This document shows, piece by piece, positions 11,801-22,200 of a DNA stretch of 64,000 bases. Within the stretch, counting starts at the first letter, position 1; each line of letters opens with the position of its first letter. Origin of the DNA: Karalla daura. Lineage: Eukaryota > Chordata > Actinopteri > Chaetodontiformes > Leiognathidae. The stretch is from assembly GCA_029224185.1 (NCBI GenBank), contig CM055189.1, positions 25,851,957 through 25,915,956 on the forward strand, written 5' to 3'. A program made the position numbers and the translations under genes. The notes below the pieces were generated by a model. That model did not search any database. It saw only the letters and a list, made by a program, of their open reading frames with translations, and had not been told where the DNA came from.

Positions 11801-12209
11801 AATCCAGGAGACCACAATCATTTTTATCTTTGGCCCAGATTGGATGTTGTGTTAGCCTTATGGAGCCTTCTGAGGTTCCATGTAATCTTCCCTTCTGAGA
11901 AATCTAGGCTTGAGTTGAGCTGTACCAACACATCCATTGCTAGTAGCGGTTGGCATGCCTGCCCAATCCATAAACTAGCAACAACTTCGGCAGGCCCCAC
12001 TGACACAGTTACAGGTTGTGTTTTCTGGAAATGCATCTTTTCTCCCCCAGCACCATAGGCAGATTGTGTGTCGTTAGTTCAAGGCAGAGATTCTCCCTTG
12101 AGGTAAGAAGCAGGGATAAAACTGTCATTTCGGCTCTGGTGTCCAATAGAAATTCAACTTCCACCTCGTCATCGATAGTTGCACGCAATCCATCCTTACG
12201 CTGCCTCAT
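8843..12209 (-). pseudogene. ERV pro-pol: protease, RT, RNase H, integrase
   Basis: Domains run right to left. The protease (about 11824-12209) has LLDTRAEMTVL where a DTG triad is expected, so the flap-proximal Gly is Arg. The RT (about 11002-11820) has NYVDDVLIAS at about 11295 and a stop codon in its N-terminal part near 11650. The RNase H (about 9860-10450) keeps all four acidic positions in LFTDGSS, QQAELKAL, IYTDSRYA and GNALADAAA. The integrase (8843-9804) has an HX3H...CX2C zinc module, an Asp in LQIDYIS, an Asp in DSDQGTHF and the Glu in SSGQVERMNR. Frames change near 12030, 11240 and 9470. The zinc module, the QVERMNR block and the separate complete RNase H are retrovirus-like. Protease mutation and frame breaks make it inactive. 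Confidence 0.85.
8929..8940 (-). promoter_or_regulatory. Candidate internal polypurine tract in ERV pol
   Basis: The 12-mer GTCCCCCGTCTG on the plus strand, purine-rich on the minus strand, is identical to the tract touching the ERV LTR at 14479-14490. It lies near the end of the integrase coding region. Some retroviruses carry a second copy of the PPT in pol. Chance identity is possible. Confidence 0.3.
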
Positions 12210-12250
12210 TGCGGCTGCGAGAGCGCGTAATGAGGGTTCGCTCAGTTTCC

Positions 12251-13783
12251 CTAGACCGCAGTAGAAAGTGTGGTTGCTCTCTGATTATCACTCATCCCTT
12301 GGTTGTCACGCATCCTTCTAAATGGTTCAAATTCATTTTCGTAGGGATACTCTCTGCGGGGACCATTCCTTCCTTGATATCCTGATCGACATCTATTGGC
12401 CCAGTGGCCAGGTCTGCCGCATTTTCTACAGATATTATCGAACCTGCATCTGTTTTCTCCTCTTTCTGACTCCCTGTATCTGGCCCTGTATTTATTCTCG
12501 CCTGAACCTAGGGCTCTCATGTGTTCATCCTCATAAGCCTCAGTGGTAGTGACAAATCTTGTTTTGTGTCCAATGTTGTTTTCAATTCTCTTAGCTTCAC
12601 TGATCAACATGGCGTATGTAAAGTTCACCTTTTCCCATTCCGGAGTTGTCAATCCGATAGCCTTCTTTATCTCTGGGGACAAATTTTGCAATAGGTTGCT
12701 TCATGATTGCTGCTGCCTATGTTTTCCTCAGTCAGGCCACTAATGCCTGAGTGTCTCAGGAAGGTCTCTGTGAATCTGTGCGCTAACATATTCATTAGAT
12801 CGTTGACTGCACTCAGTTATTTTTGACCAGTCTGTGGTTGCATTGGTCTCGCCCTGGATCCATTCACGGAGCGCATTCCAAGCGTCAGCTAAGTTCTGTT
12901 GATCCTCTCATAGGCTGCTCTCAACCGCTTGTCTAACCTGTTCTGCTTCGGAGGTGTTGAGGACCGTACATAACATTGCTACCCCATCAAAAGGGTGAAG
13001 CTGATATATGCTTCGCACTCTGTTTATTTTTGACCATGCTCCCATGCCCATTTTCCTAGGATGTTGGAGATCCTTTGACCACTGATCTATTTCGTTTGGT
13101 CTTGCCATCTTGTGAGAGTACACAATCTTGCCATCTGCTCGCCTCGCCACGATAGGCCTTAGCTTTGTCCCTGTCGCTGCACTGGGATCTCCCAATTCGC
13201 CTTTGTATTCTTTAGTAGCTTCCTGCAATTCTTTAAATGGGTAAAGAGTTCCTATGGTTAAGGACTGTTTAACACATGTGCTCACTCTGCCACCATTGTC
13301 CATGGACTCATTTGAATATTCTTCCTCAAGTTTTGCAATTTTGGCCTTTAGGAGATTTAGCTCCTCAGTCATTGACTGGACCTTATTCTCTTCCAGTGAT
13401 AGTTGATTGACCACCTCATCCTTCTCTGTCCTTAATTTAAACAACTCCTCTTCAAAAGATTCCCTCTCTTTCTGAAAGTTGTGTTCAGCATCAATTCTAC
13501 GCTTCTAAGTAGTCTGGCTTAAGATCACCACGGCTAATGCTAACTTATCTTTGCCTGATAAGCGCTGCATTTTTCCCCACGCACGTTTGGTGTCTTCCTC
13601 AGACCACAGACCATCGCTGCCTTGCATGATATGATACTTGGTTGCAATCCATTTTTCAACTTCATCCGTTTTCAACTGTGTGGTTATCACCTCTTTAACT
13701 GACTGCAACAAGACTTCTCCAGAAACATCTGGCACAGCTAATCCTTTCTTCTGAGTGGTGGGAACCTGATTAGCCTTGTTCAT
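12251..13783 (-). pseudogene. ERV gag, two in-frame stops
   Basis: A single reading frame can be followed from Met at 13783, interrupted by a TAG at 13505-13507 and another stop near 12906, with a further frame change near 12690. The first part is a small matrix-like domain. After the first stop comes a charged coiled-coil (EENKVQSMTEELNLL) and then a capsid-like region with WNALREWIQG and QRSNEYV around 12790-12870. Near 12385-12430 is one CX2CX4HX4C zinc knuckle (CRKCGRPGHWANRC), followed by an Arg-rich tail as in retroviral nucleocapsids. Gag packages RNA and builds the particle. The stops look like decay, not programmed readthrough, because coding continues as gag and not pol after them. 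Confidence 0.75.
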
Positions 13784-14052
13784 CCTGTCAGCTGTTGCTT
13801 AGATGCTCAGATCAAGATTACTTAGTCGCTTCTCCTCTAGTCTTTTATCCCAAACAAACAAACTTCTGCACTTCTCTGGTTAATCCGCAGTCAGGCCAAA
13901 TTGCCTTTCCCAATATTTAAAGCAAAATAAAATACTACACTTTGATTGTAGTCAACAGGCCTGGAATGTCTCTAGGACAACTCAAATTTCTGTAATACCT
14001 TGTTTACAGTTCACTCAGAGGTTGGGTCTCGAGTGGCCAATTGATTATTTCT

Positions 14053-14070
14053 CCAATTCGCAGTTCGCCA
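14053..14070 (-). promoter_or_regulatory. Candidate ERV primer-binding site
   Basis: On the minus strand the LTR ends ...CA and is followed directly by TGGCGAACTGCGAATTGG. The TGG start and position fit a tRNA primer-binding site. I cannot match it to a particular tRNA. Confidence 0.45.
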
Positions 14071-14478
14071 TGTTATTACTTGTTATTACTTGTGGACCCA
14101 TTATGTGGCGTTGTTGTGCCATGATTTGGTGTCCATGGATGACAGTGTTTTGGTGTGTAAATTCAGAGGTAAGGTGGGAAGCGGCCATTGTTCTACTCTA
14201 GGTGTGGTTATCTTGAAGATAGCCAGGTGTGGCTGATGAACAGCAGGGGCATTCTGGGAGAGATGTGTATCAATGGTTTTAGAAGAGGTCTTCTCTTTGT
14301 TGGGAGAGGCTCGGGCAATTCTGTTCGTCTGGGGAAGGCGTGAGATGCAAATGTTGATGGACAGGGAGAAGGTTTCTCCTTTTGTTAGGGAGATGTGTGT
14401 AGTAACGGGGCCCCTAAGGTGTGATATATGCTAACTTGTTTAGGCCACAATTCTTTGGAAAACTACTGAAATCTAACA
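14071..14478 (-). repeat. ERV LTR, 408 bp
   Basis: On the plus strand it runs from TGTTATTACTTG to AAATCTAACA, so it has the TG...CA ends of an LTR. It is bordered on the gag side by a TGG-type primer site and on the other side by GTCCCCCGTCTG, purine-rich on the minus strand. No second copy was found by eye near the env end at 7320-7350. It would hold the viral promoter and poly(A) signals; I see no clear TATA box. Confidence 0.6.
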
Positions 14479-14490
14479 GTCCCCCGTCTG
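14479..14490 (-). promoter_or_regulatory. Candidate ERV 3' polypurine tract
   Basis: Minus-strand CAGACGGGGGAC immediately before the LTR start TGTTAG. A PPT here belongs to the 3' end of a virus copy, although the sequence to the right is only about 80 bp of viral-looking DNA before Gypsy RT begins. Confidence 0.4.
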
Positions 14491-14559
14491 ATCATTGATC
14501 AAACATTAATGATCATAATTGCCGTCATTGATCGTATAGTGGTTTTTTTGTTTGAATTT

Positions 14560-16262
14560 GGATGAACTGAACTGGATGGATTCGTAGGCAGCCAGAGGAA
14601 TTCTGTATTGCCGTATGAATGTTGGCGGTGCTTTTGGGTCTGTGGGGATGCACATTGTGTGGAGATCAGTGACGCCACAGTCATGTGAGTCTTTGGAGAA
14701 GATGGAGTGAAACTCACGGAACAGTTCTCGGAGGGCGTCCCTTTGTCAGGGCGTTGTCAGGGCGTCTGCCTTCTCGAGTTGTTGGGTGATCTCTGCTTCA
14801 AACCCCGGATAAGGCTCCTCTGGGGTGACAGGGAAAGTGTCTGTTGCCGCAGGAGGATCCGGTGGGGAAACCATGAGAGCATGGACCACCATATTTCCAG
14901 AGGAATCCATGGAAGTGCCGCAAACGTCTCCTTCTGGTACTCCTTCGTGGCTTGCTACAGCTATACTCTGGTTCGGGAATGTTTGGAAACCGGCATCTGA
15001 AACATTATTCCTGATCAGTGAAGGTGGTATCTTCCCGATGACAGGTATGTTCAGGTCAAAGTCGTGGAAGGAGCCGTCAAGTGTTCCCAGCACTTGACGG
15101 GCTTTCACATGAATGGGGACTTGTGTGGAGTTTTGGACCAGAAGGCATGTCGACCGGTAATCCAATGTCAGCAGGGGTGTGACACAAACAGTCAGCTTAA
15201 GTTTCTGGAAAATGGTTGAAAGAAAACTTGCTGGCAGGCTGTTCTCTGTCCTTTTATGACCACCATTCGGATTGCCATTCCCGCCTTCCTCAGGGGAATG
15301 AGTGTGTCCATCTTGCTCACCACCCGGCAGGCTTGGGGAATGGTCTGTCCGGACGCCATCTGCTCTAGATCGGTTGACAAGGTTCAGGCCTCTGGGTGTG
15401 CTTGGGACCATAGCACCTGATTGATAGTGTCCAGTTGTGTTCCAAACCGAACAAGGTCAGCTCCCACCAGGAACGGGGTTTGTAGTCCGGGGATGACACT
15501 CACAAAGTGCAGGGCTTGCTTCTCCCTGATGGTCACGGTGAGTGCACATACACCTGTAGCTTTGAGAGGAGTCTGGAGTGATTCTGCGCCCAGGAGCTGG
15601 TGGCTGTGTGGGGTGAATGGAGCAGGCTGCAGCTTGCACACATTATCCAGGAGGCTCTGGCTGACGGCTGTTTTGTCCGACCAAAGTGCGATGAAAGCTT
15701 CTGAAGTAGGGATGCCGTTCAGGTGTATTCCTCCAACCACACAGGGGCAGTACGTGGTTCGGTTCTCATTGTCCAGTGAACAGAGGAATGACTCATGGCT
15801 CTGGAGCTGGGTCGATGGGTCAGGGGTCGGTCCGAGTTCACGGGAGTCTTGGATCATGGATACCTTCTTATCCACTGGCTGTGGGCTTGCATCATGGATC
15901 CAAGGAAAGGGGCATGTCACCTGGGCCCAGATACATCCCCTGCGGAAGTCGATGAGGGGTGCCAGCCGGTCCAGTAAGTCCTGCCCAGTCAATAGAGGCT
16001 CTGTGTCAATGTCACAAACGTAGATGGGATACACCAGCGCCATCTCCTGGAAGGCGATGTCAATCCACACACGCTCTGTGATGGGGGAGGTATCCTGTGA
16101 TGCTGATGCTGCAGGGCTCCACGGTGACAGGTTGTCCCCGCATCAGTCTTTTGTTGGTCACCCTCGCCAGCAGCTTGGAGTTGATGAGGCTTATCTCGGA
16201 ACCAGAATCTAGGAGGGCATCAATCCTGGTACTTACTCCTACCAGGACTGAGGTGTAGATGC
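14560..16262 (-). pseudogene. Gypsy protease and start of RT
   Basis: Right to left, a retropepsin-type segment with LLDSGSEISLI (about 16195-16225) shows an intact DSG triad. A frame change follows near 16070, and then come PLLTGQDLLDRLAPLIDFRRG and a second GLQTPFLVGADL block (15384-16070). The next frame (14746-15411) continues with IPVHVKARQVLG-like linker sequence up to a segment at about 14560-14745 with CIPTDPKAPPTFIRQYRIP, the usual entry into Gypsy RT. Coding then stops where the ERV 3' end begins. The long region between protease and RT fits fish Gypsy elements. At least two frame changes are present. Confidence 0.65.
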
Positions 16263-16269
16263 GTTGGGC

Positions 16270-17600
16270 ATTCCCTTAGTGGGTGAGATTGCCCATGAAT
16301 GTCAGTGTGGGGGGGTCAGAGTCTGGGTGTCCAGGAAGTGCAGGGAGTGTCTGTGAGGGGCCTGGTCCTCTTCCCCAGCCCAAGAAATAGACCTTGGCCA
16401 GGTCCTGGGGAAGTGCTGGGCCTAGTCAGGCTCTTGGCAGCTCGTCCCCCCTTTTGTCCTCCTTCGGGGTCATTGGAGGGGAATAACGCTGCCGTCCTCT
16501 CTGCGGTCCTCTGGATCCCCTCATGAGGCTGTCGAAAGCCGCATGAAGTTCCTCAGGTGGCTCACCGCGGGCTTCCCAGTGTCGTCTGAGCCCGGTAGAG
16601 CTCATCTGTTGAAGGAGGCCGGGTGTCAGCCTGTTTTCCCCACTCCTGCTGCTGCCTGGGGCCTCTCTTGTGGGCTGGAAAGGAGTCTTTTCTCTGCCCG
16701 TCGCCCTGCCCCGTCTGCCGTGGCTCTCCTCATCGCCAATCGTCTGTGTTATCTCGGGGGAGGGCTGCCTGCTGAAACGAGGCTGGGGCTAAGAGTGTCC
16801 AGCCTGACGGTTCCTTGCTGGTGGCATTTCTGCCCCCTCCAGAGCAAGATAAGGGGCTGCTGAGGTTTGTAATTTCAAAACTCTGTGCTCTTCTTCTGGT
16901 TTCTTATGAATGAATGAATGAATGAAAGAAATGAATGAAAAATACTTTATTAATCCCAGAGGGATTAATAAAAAGTGTCCTAGAAACTTAGTTTCCCACA
17001 GCATCTGTGCAAACTTCCTCATTTCCCGTGTAGTAATCTTATTCACCCAACAATGAATAGTCACCTCAGTCCGGATGGAGTCGTGTAGGTTGTGGAGGTA
17101 CACGGATCAGAAGTCCTCACTCTCTTCCTGGCTTGGCGTGTTCCTCCCTTGGAAGTATGCAGTTCTCAGGCATTTGAAGAATTCTATAGGGGATTCAGTC
17201 CTCCTGACAGGGCGACTGCCATGGCCACAGCTGGATCAGAGTAGGGTGCGTGTAACTGTCTCTGATGGCAGGGTCTTGCCACTCAGTGAAAGCGTGCACT
17301 TCTCTGGTTGTTGTTTTCCAGATCAGTTTGAGCTTCTCTCTCTCTGACGCATCTGTTAAGTCCTGTAGACAATGCTCCAGTTCTCCGATGCAGTCATCAA
17401 CCGTGGAGTTCTTATCAGGAGGATGTTCTCTGCGTCATCTGCACTCAGCTTGCATATTCCCACGACCAGTCTCTGCAATGCACCTGTCACAGGCATTGGT
17501 GGGGACCCAGGGCCTGCTCCTCCAGTTCCTCGCACCAGGCTGCTTGGTAGGGCGTTTGACTCAGGCAGTCAAGAGGAGACGCTTCAACAGTTTCGAGAGG
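16270..17600 (-). pseudogene. Gypsy gag remnant
   Basis: Minus-strand frames carry gag-like sequence, for example AENILLIRTPRLMTASENWS, a segment with TAYFQGRNTPSQEES and then MYLHNLHDSIRTEVTIH. Stops and shifts are frequent. A small repeat insertion at about 16905-16975 disrupts it further. The N-terminus and leader are missing, because the LTR piece at 17640 is almost directly adjacent. Assignment rests on position between LTR and protease, and on a capsid-like helix pattern; no zinc knuckle was identified. Confidence 0.5.
16905..16975 (+). repeat. Short LINE/SINE tail inserted in Gypsy gag
   Basis: A (GAAT)n run next to ACTTTATTAATCCCAGAGGGA. The ACTTTATTGATCCC-AGGG motif with short tandem tails is a common 3' end of fish non-LTR elements (Rex1-like, from memory). 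It interrupts the gag frame. Confidence 0.5.
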
Positions 17601-17639
17601 GTTCCTATTGTAACTCTTGAACCTCTATCCTTATTTAAT

Positions 17640-17674
17640 GTGCTTCCACGAAGTCCTCGACTCGATGTGTGGTT

Positions 17675-17709
<35 letters not shown>

Positions 17710-18017
17710 CCAGATCCGCGTCCTTTTATCCTCAGGGGTTTCCATGCCTTCAGGTACGGACCCCCCCTCGGTGCACTGCGGATTGGTGGATTAGTTCCAG
17801 CGGTCGGGCTGCGTGCGCACGCCTCCGGGGAAGAAGTGTTGGAGTCCCATGTCAGCTCACATGTCCCTGCCCTGCAGGGGGCCGCCTGAGCGGTGCCTGT
17901 GAGTCTTTGTTCTGCAGGGGTGGGGGTCAGCAAGGGACAAAGGGCTTCTACTTTGTCCCTGGTAGAGGCCTGTGTGTTAGTGTGTAGTGCTCCTATTTTC
18001 TGCTCATCTGCAGCCTG
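17640..18017 (-). repeat. Gypsy 5' LTR, truncated
   Basis: Matches 6912-7319 in the same orientation, from GTGCTTCCACGAAG through the GA run to CTGCTCATCTGCAGCC. Differences include a 46-bp segment present only on the left and a short GCAGGGGGCCGCC present only on the right. It abuts BEL-A pre-RT coding sequence at 18018. Confidence 0.6.
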
Positions 18018-19088
18018 CGTGGTCTTGCAGCAATCCCAACAGCAGCTTCCTCTTCAGCTGGTAGAGACGCTGTTCGACTACTTTCCTGTTATTTGGCATG
18101 CTGATGTTTGAATTATTGAAAGGCAGGGCGACCTGGTTGTGACCATCGATGTGTTTGGCTGACTTTGTGACCATGTCAATGAACCTCAGGTCTTCTATGG
18201 ACAGACCCACTTGTTCCTCCACAGCAGATTCTGGAAAATCCATTTTAAATTGCTGTTGCCGCAGTTCACTCAAATTTACAACGGACACACGGTTCACAGT
18301 TACTGGCTCACAATAATTGGCCTCTCCACTGTTTCACGTCAGTGGTCCATTTACTGTCCAGCTCAGTGTAGGGTCCATTATGCTCACTGTGGATGACTTC
18401 CAGAGGTTCCATGGCTCGTGGTACGTTAGTTCCAATTCAATTCCAGCCTCAATCTGTGGTAATGAGATATGTTTTAGATATTTCCATCTTGTAAGATCAT
18501 TATTAGTGGGTATGTTTGCTTTGTGGACTGGCATTTACAACTGAGTGTACGCTTTTGGTAACTTTTGGTAATGAAGCCATCATCTCCAAGTGCTGCCACC
18601 TCCAGCTCTGGCACGATGTAGCTACTGACCACCTTTTCCTGCCCCATGGGCCTGAGAAGAATATTGGCTCTTTTTCCTGACAAATTGAGCTTCTGCTTCA
18701 GAAACTCAGTACAGAACACTGCAGTACTTCCCTGGTGTGTGCACACACATCCAATGTGTGTCCTCCAGTGCAGCAGAGACAGAACTTCTTGGTTGGTGGT
18801 TTTATGTCCTTTGCTTTGTTCTCAGGTTGTCTCCATGTGGTTCACTGTGGTGGCAAAGCTGGTTCCTTTGATGCTGGATTGAGGGTGAGATTTGTGTTTC
18901 AGTTGTTTAGTTGATAAAGCAGTGTCCTGGATGTTTCCAAACACAGGGTCTGTCAGGATTTTCACTTGTTTTTCAACAAAGTTGGTAATGTCCGTAAACT
19001 TTACTCTTCTATTGTCCCTTTCCTGCAGGTCACATACGTGGCACCTTCAGCGTTCTCTGAGTTTGTAGGGAAGTTTTTTGATGATTTC
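18018..19088 (-). pseudogene. BEL-A gag C-terminal part, protease and pre-RT region
   Basis: From right to left, frames start with EIIKKLPYKLRER and CDLQERDNRRVKFTDI (19083-18960), the C-terminal part of BEL gag. They continue to a protease-like block QGSTAVFCTEFLKQKLNLSGK (about 18660-18735). The residues before GST read CAHQ, so the expected catalytic DPG-type motif is not seen in this frame. The pre-RT block EEQVGLSIEDLRFIDMV and NSNISMPNNRKVVEQRLYQLKRKL (18030-18250) follows. Stops and shifts are present near 18534 and 18330. It ends against the Gypsy LTR at 18017 and starts at the BEL-B insertion site, where ATTTC (19084-19088) is one of the two target duplications. Confidence 0.8.
19084..19088. 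repeat. BEL-B target-site duplication, left
   Basis: ATTTC directly before the left LTR edge; the partner is at 33079-33083. Confidence 0.85.
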
Positions 19089-19136
19089 TTTTAGGGAGGT
19101 AATCAGCTGGGGCTGATTCGTTTAAGGTTTAAGCAG
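19089..19136 (-). repeat. BEL-B left LTR, outer 48 bp
   Basis: Matches 29666-29713 nearly base for base through GGTAATCAGCTGGGGCTGAT and TCGTTTAAGGTTTAAGCAG, then diverges abruptly. The first bases are TTTT in place of TGTT. The rest of this LTR resumes at about 23776. Confidence 0.8.
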
Positions 19137-19295
19137 GTTTAAGTCCAAGTCGGACCTGGGACCGACCTAGCTCAGCTAGCGACACACCCTGTCAGATGGT
19201 AAAGTCTTCTCTTTTCTTCAGTTATTTGCAGTATGTATGCACAGCCCGTTTTCTGCCGCCAGTCGCCCACATCCCCCAAACTCCAGATTCCAGAG

Positions 19296-22200
19296 ATGAC
19301 AGAGGAGTTGGAAAATTTCAGACGGAAGCAGAGGATGCTCAGGGAGGCAAAGGAAACAGGAGACTGGGGGTTTTTGATGGTGGAGTTTGGCAAGCACTAG
19401 GGCTGGTCTATGAAGGAGGTGTACGAGGACCAAAGCAAGGAAGCCCAGGACCTCATCAACTACCTGCTGACGGCACCTGCCCGGCCCAACACCAACATGG
19501 CTCTTTTCAAAGAGTATGTTCTGCAGAGACGTGCGTCTCCTCCACCACTGCCACCCACCGTCTCCAGTGTCCAGGACCCAGGACCATCCACCTCTTCTAC
19601 TACCCTCCTCCCACATGCAGCCTCCACAACAGCCGCATCCCCACTTGGAGAGAGCACCTGGAAGCCAGGGGCGGTGAAAACGCTGCTGGCTCGTGGAAAA
19701 CACGTCTCCCTCACAGGTGGCAAGAAAGTTGTTGGGAAAAGCTGGTGAGTAAGAGTGTGAATTTAGAATTTGCCCTACAGCACTTGTACATGTGCTGGTT
19801 TATCACTTTATCCGAGTACAAAGACTTGTCCACCTTTATCCAGCTCCATCAACACCTGCCAAACCCAGGACTGACTTGAGGGCCCGCTTTCATCCGATCC
19901 CTACTGGTCAGTGTGCAACATGTTGCATATATTTGTCTCCATAGATATAAACAGCAGGCCTAATAGTTTGAACAAGTGCTTCCAGGGATCTCTGAGGATG
20001 ATCTCCGATGATCAGTTAGTCAAAGCATCTGGACTTCTTCTGGGGTTTGAAGACGTTTCGTCCTTCATCCGAAGGGCTTCTTCCGAAGAAGCCCCTCACC
20101 TGACCACTTTTTCTGTCGGCCGCTGTGCTTGTGGATGCCCCATAAAATGTGGCGCTTTCACTTTGTGTTGGTCCGGCCTGTGACGAGCACAGACTCACAG
20201 CAGCTGGTGTGTACAGAACAGTGCGCAGGGTCCTGGATGTTGACGGGTGCTATGACCTTGCCACCGAGTACCTGGAGTGTAAACGCTGCACTAAGAAATA
20301 TCCCGCCTGGTCTGAGGACATCCTCGGACAGCTGGATATGGGCCACTGCAGCCAGTTTCCTGCGCTGCTCACCTACAGGTAAATGGCTTGTGAATGTCAA
20401 CCATCAGGTGACACTCTTCTGCCGACTGGAAGCATGTACTAATTTCTTTTGTATTGCTCATAACCTATTCAACATGACAGGTTGCTGCCCTTGTCTTGCC
20501 AAATATGTGTTTATACTGTGCTATGTGGGTTCATGCTAATATTCATGTACACTGAACAAAGGGAAAATAACCAGAGCAAATTTCGTATTCACATACATAA
20601 ATGTGATTCTGATTCTTTCCTCAGGTGCTCATGTGACATCCGGGTGGTGAGGATGATGAGGGAGAGGACCTTGGGCAACAGCGTGACTCAGCTGTACAAG
20701 AAGCTGCAGGAACAGCACAGCGAGGCATGGATGCAGCCTGTCCTACAGTACTTGACAGCTTGTGAGCCATTCACCAGTTCCGCTGTTGTCTGCCCTGTCT
20801 TCCCTGAGCCTCCAGCCTTGCCTGCTCTACCGAAGCCCAAGTGGCTGCTCTCTGTATATGCCAGGGATGTCCTTGGTCGACTAGATGAAGTGAAATCCAA
20901 AATAACGTCCGTCTTTGGCTCAGTGCTGAAAATGGACTCCACTAAAAAGGTACCACAGCCCTTTTCACATCCAAAACTTTGAGTGTGCACAAAATGGACA
21001 CAGCTTTGACTTCATCTTTTCTCAACAGGTCACCAAGAAACTTGCTGGTGCCACAGCAGGTACAGCTCCCTGGTGTACCAATGTGGGAAACGAACATGGG
21101 CAAGTTCTTGTCTCTGTGCTGACAGCCAGCGAGGGACAGGGGCTGGACGGAGAGGTCCCACCCAAAGTACTTTATGTGGACAGGGACTGCTGCAGCAAAC
21201 ATGGACCTTGTCAGGTGAAGGCCATGTTTGCTGAGTGGGACGGACTGCAAGTGCGGCTGGACATTTGGCACTTTATGCGCCGCTTTGCTGCAGGCGTCAC
21301 CACAGAGGCTCACCCCCTCTATGGCATTTTTATGTCAAGCCTGTCCACGTGCATTTTTGAGTGGAACCCTGAGGATGTTGCTGCCTTTCATCGTAGCCAG
21401 GAGGCTTGCCCACATCCCAGAGGAGGTGGTGACCACCCGCATCACCCACAGAGAGCTGGCTCTCCACTGCAGGAGGAGGGTGGGAAGGACACTCTGGGCG
21501 TTCCTCTGCTGGACCATGAACGGATCCAGCAGATATGGAAGGAACAGGAGAGATACGTCTCCTGTATCCAGGATCCCGTGGCCTTCCCACTCAACACCAG
21601 GACCTGAGGCACGCTCAGGAAAGGTGATGTGGAGCTGTGCTGCTTCAGGTGTGCCTCTACCTTGGAGTCCTTCCACCTGCACCTGAATCGCTTCATCCCA
21701 GGTATTGCATACATAAGGGTTACTAGAATTTGCTTTACAGGAATGTTACAGTCCTTTTTGGTCACTAATTTCACTCTGTTTATTTTGCTTTCAGGAACCA
21801 GTGCCAGTGCCGCACATTTCCAGGCCTACCTCCTGGAGGGCCTGATGCGCTGGAATGACAACCGCATGGAGGAGGCTGTAACAGGAGCACCCTCCATGCA
21901 CTGTTACGTCAGTGCTCTGAAAGAGGCAGTGGACCGCCTCAGCCAAATGGTGCTGGGGAGGTCCTGGGACGAGCGATATTGCACCCCTGGAGCGTACACT
22001 GGTCAGCCATTCCCTTATTTGTCATGAGAAAGAGTAACTTGAATAATTACATAAATTATAATGGTAATAATAATAATGATGACCCAAACTTACATAAACG
22101 ATTCAAAAATACTCTCTCTTTTCTGTTTTGCTTTTGTAGGAGAATTGCTAGGTATGGAATACCTATATAGTCAAACAGGCAAAACCCTTACTCCAGTGCT

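Larger units (their letters stand above)
7330..14560 (-). mobile_element. Degraded endogenous retrovirus (gag-pol-env, one LTR)
   Basis: A minus-strand provirus whose genes run right to left: LTR 14071-14478, primer site 14053-14070, gag 13783-12251, pro-pol 12209-8843, env 8763-7350. The order and the single continuous trail of retroviral domains identify it. The env stop is only about 30 bp from the Gypsy LTR, and no second copy of the 14071-14478 LTR is seen on that side. About 80 bp right of the LTR (14479-14560) look like the 3' end of the same virus, with a purine tract on the minus strand. Several stops, frameshifts and a mutated protease site show it is not functional. RT and integrase look nearer to retroviruses than to the Gypsy and BEL elements around them; class needs a tree. 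Confidence 0.8.
6079..18017 (-). mobile_element. Gypsy-type LTR element with an ERV inside it
   Basis: A minus-strand LTR retrotransposon bounded by matching LTR segments at 6912-7319 and 17640-18017. Its own coding remains are gag (about 16270-17600), protease (about 14746-16262) and the first codons of RT (about 14560-14745). RNase H, integrase and most of RT are missing. An endogenous retrovirus occupies about 7330-14560, directly between the RT start and the 3' LTR, so the loss probably came with or after that insertion. The whole composite interrupts BEL-A between its pre-RT region (18018) and RT (6084). No target duplication is evident at the outer ends, in line with deletion of flanking BEL sequence. 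Confidence 0.65.

Noticed and set aside
13505..13507. Programmed readthrough of a gag stop codon as in some retroviruses
   Set aside because: The sequence after the TAG is still gag (coiled coil, capsid, zinc knuckle), and a second stop follows, so it is decay.
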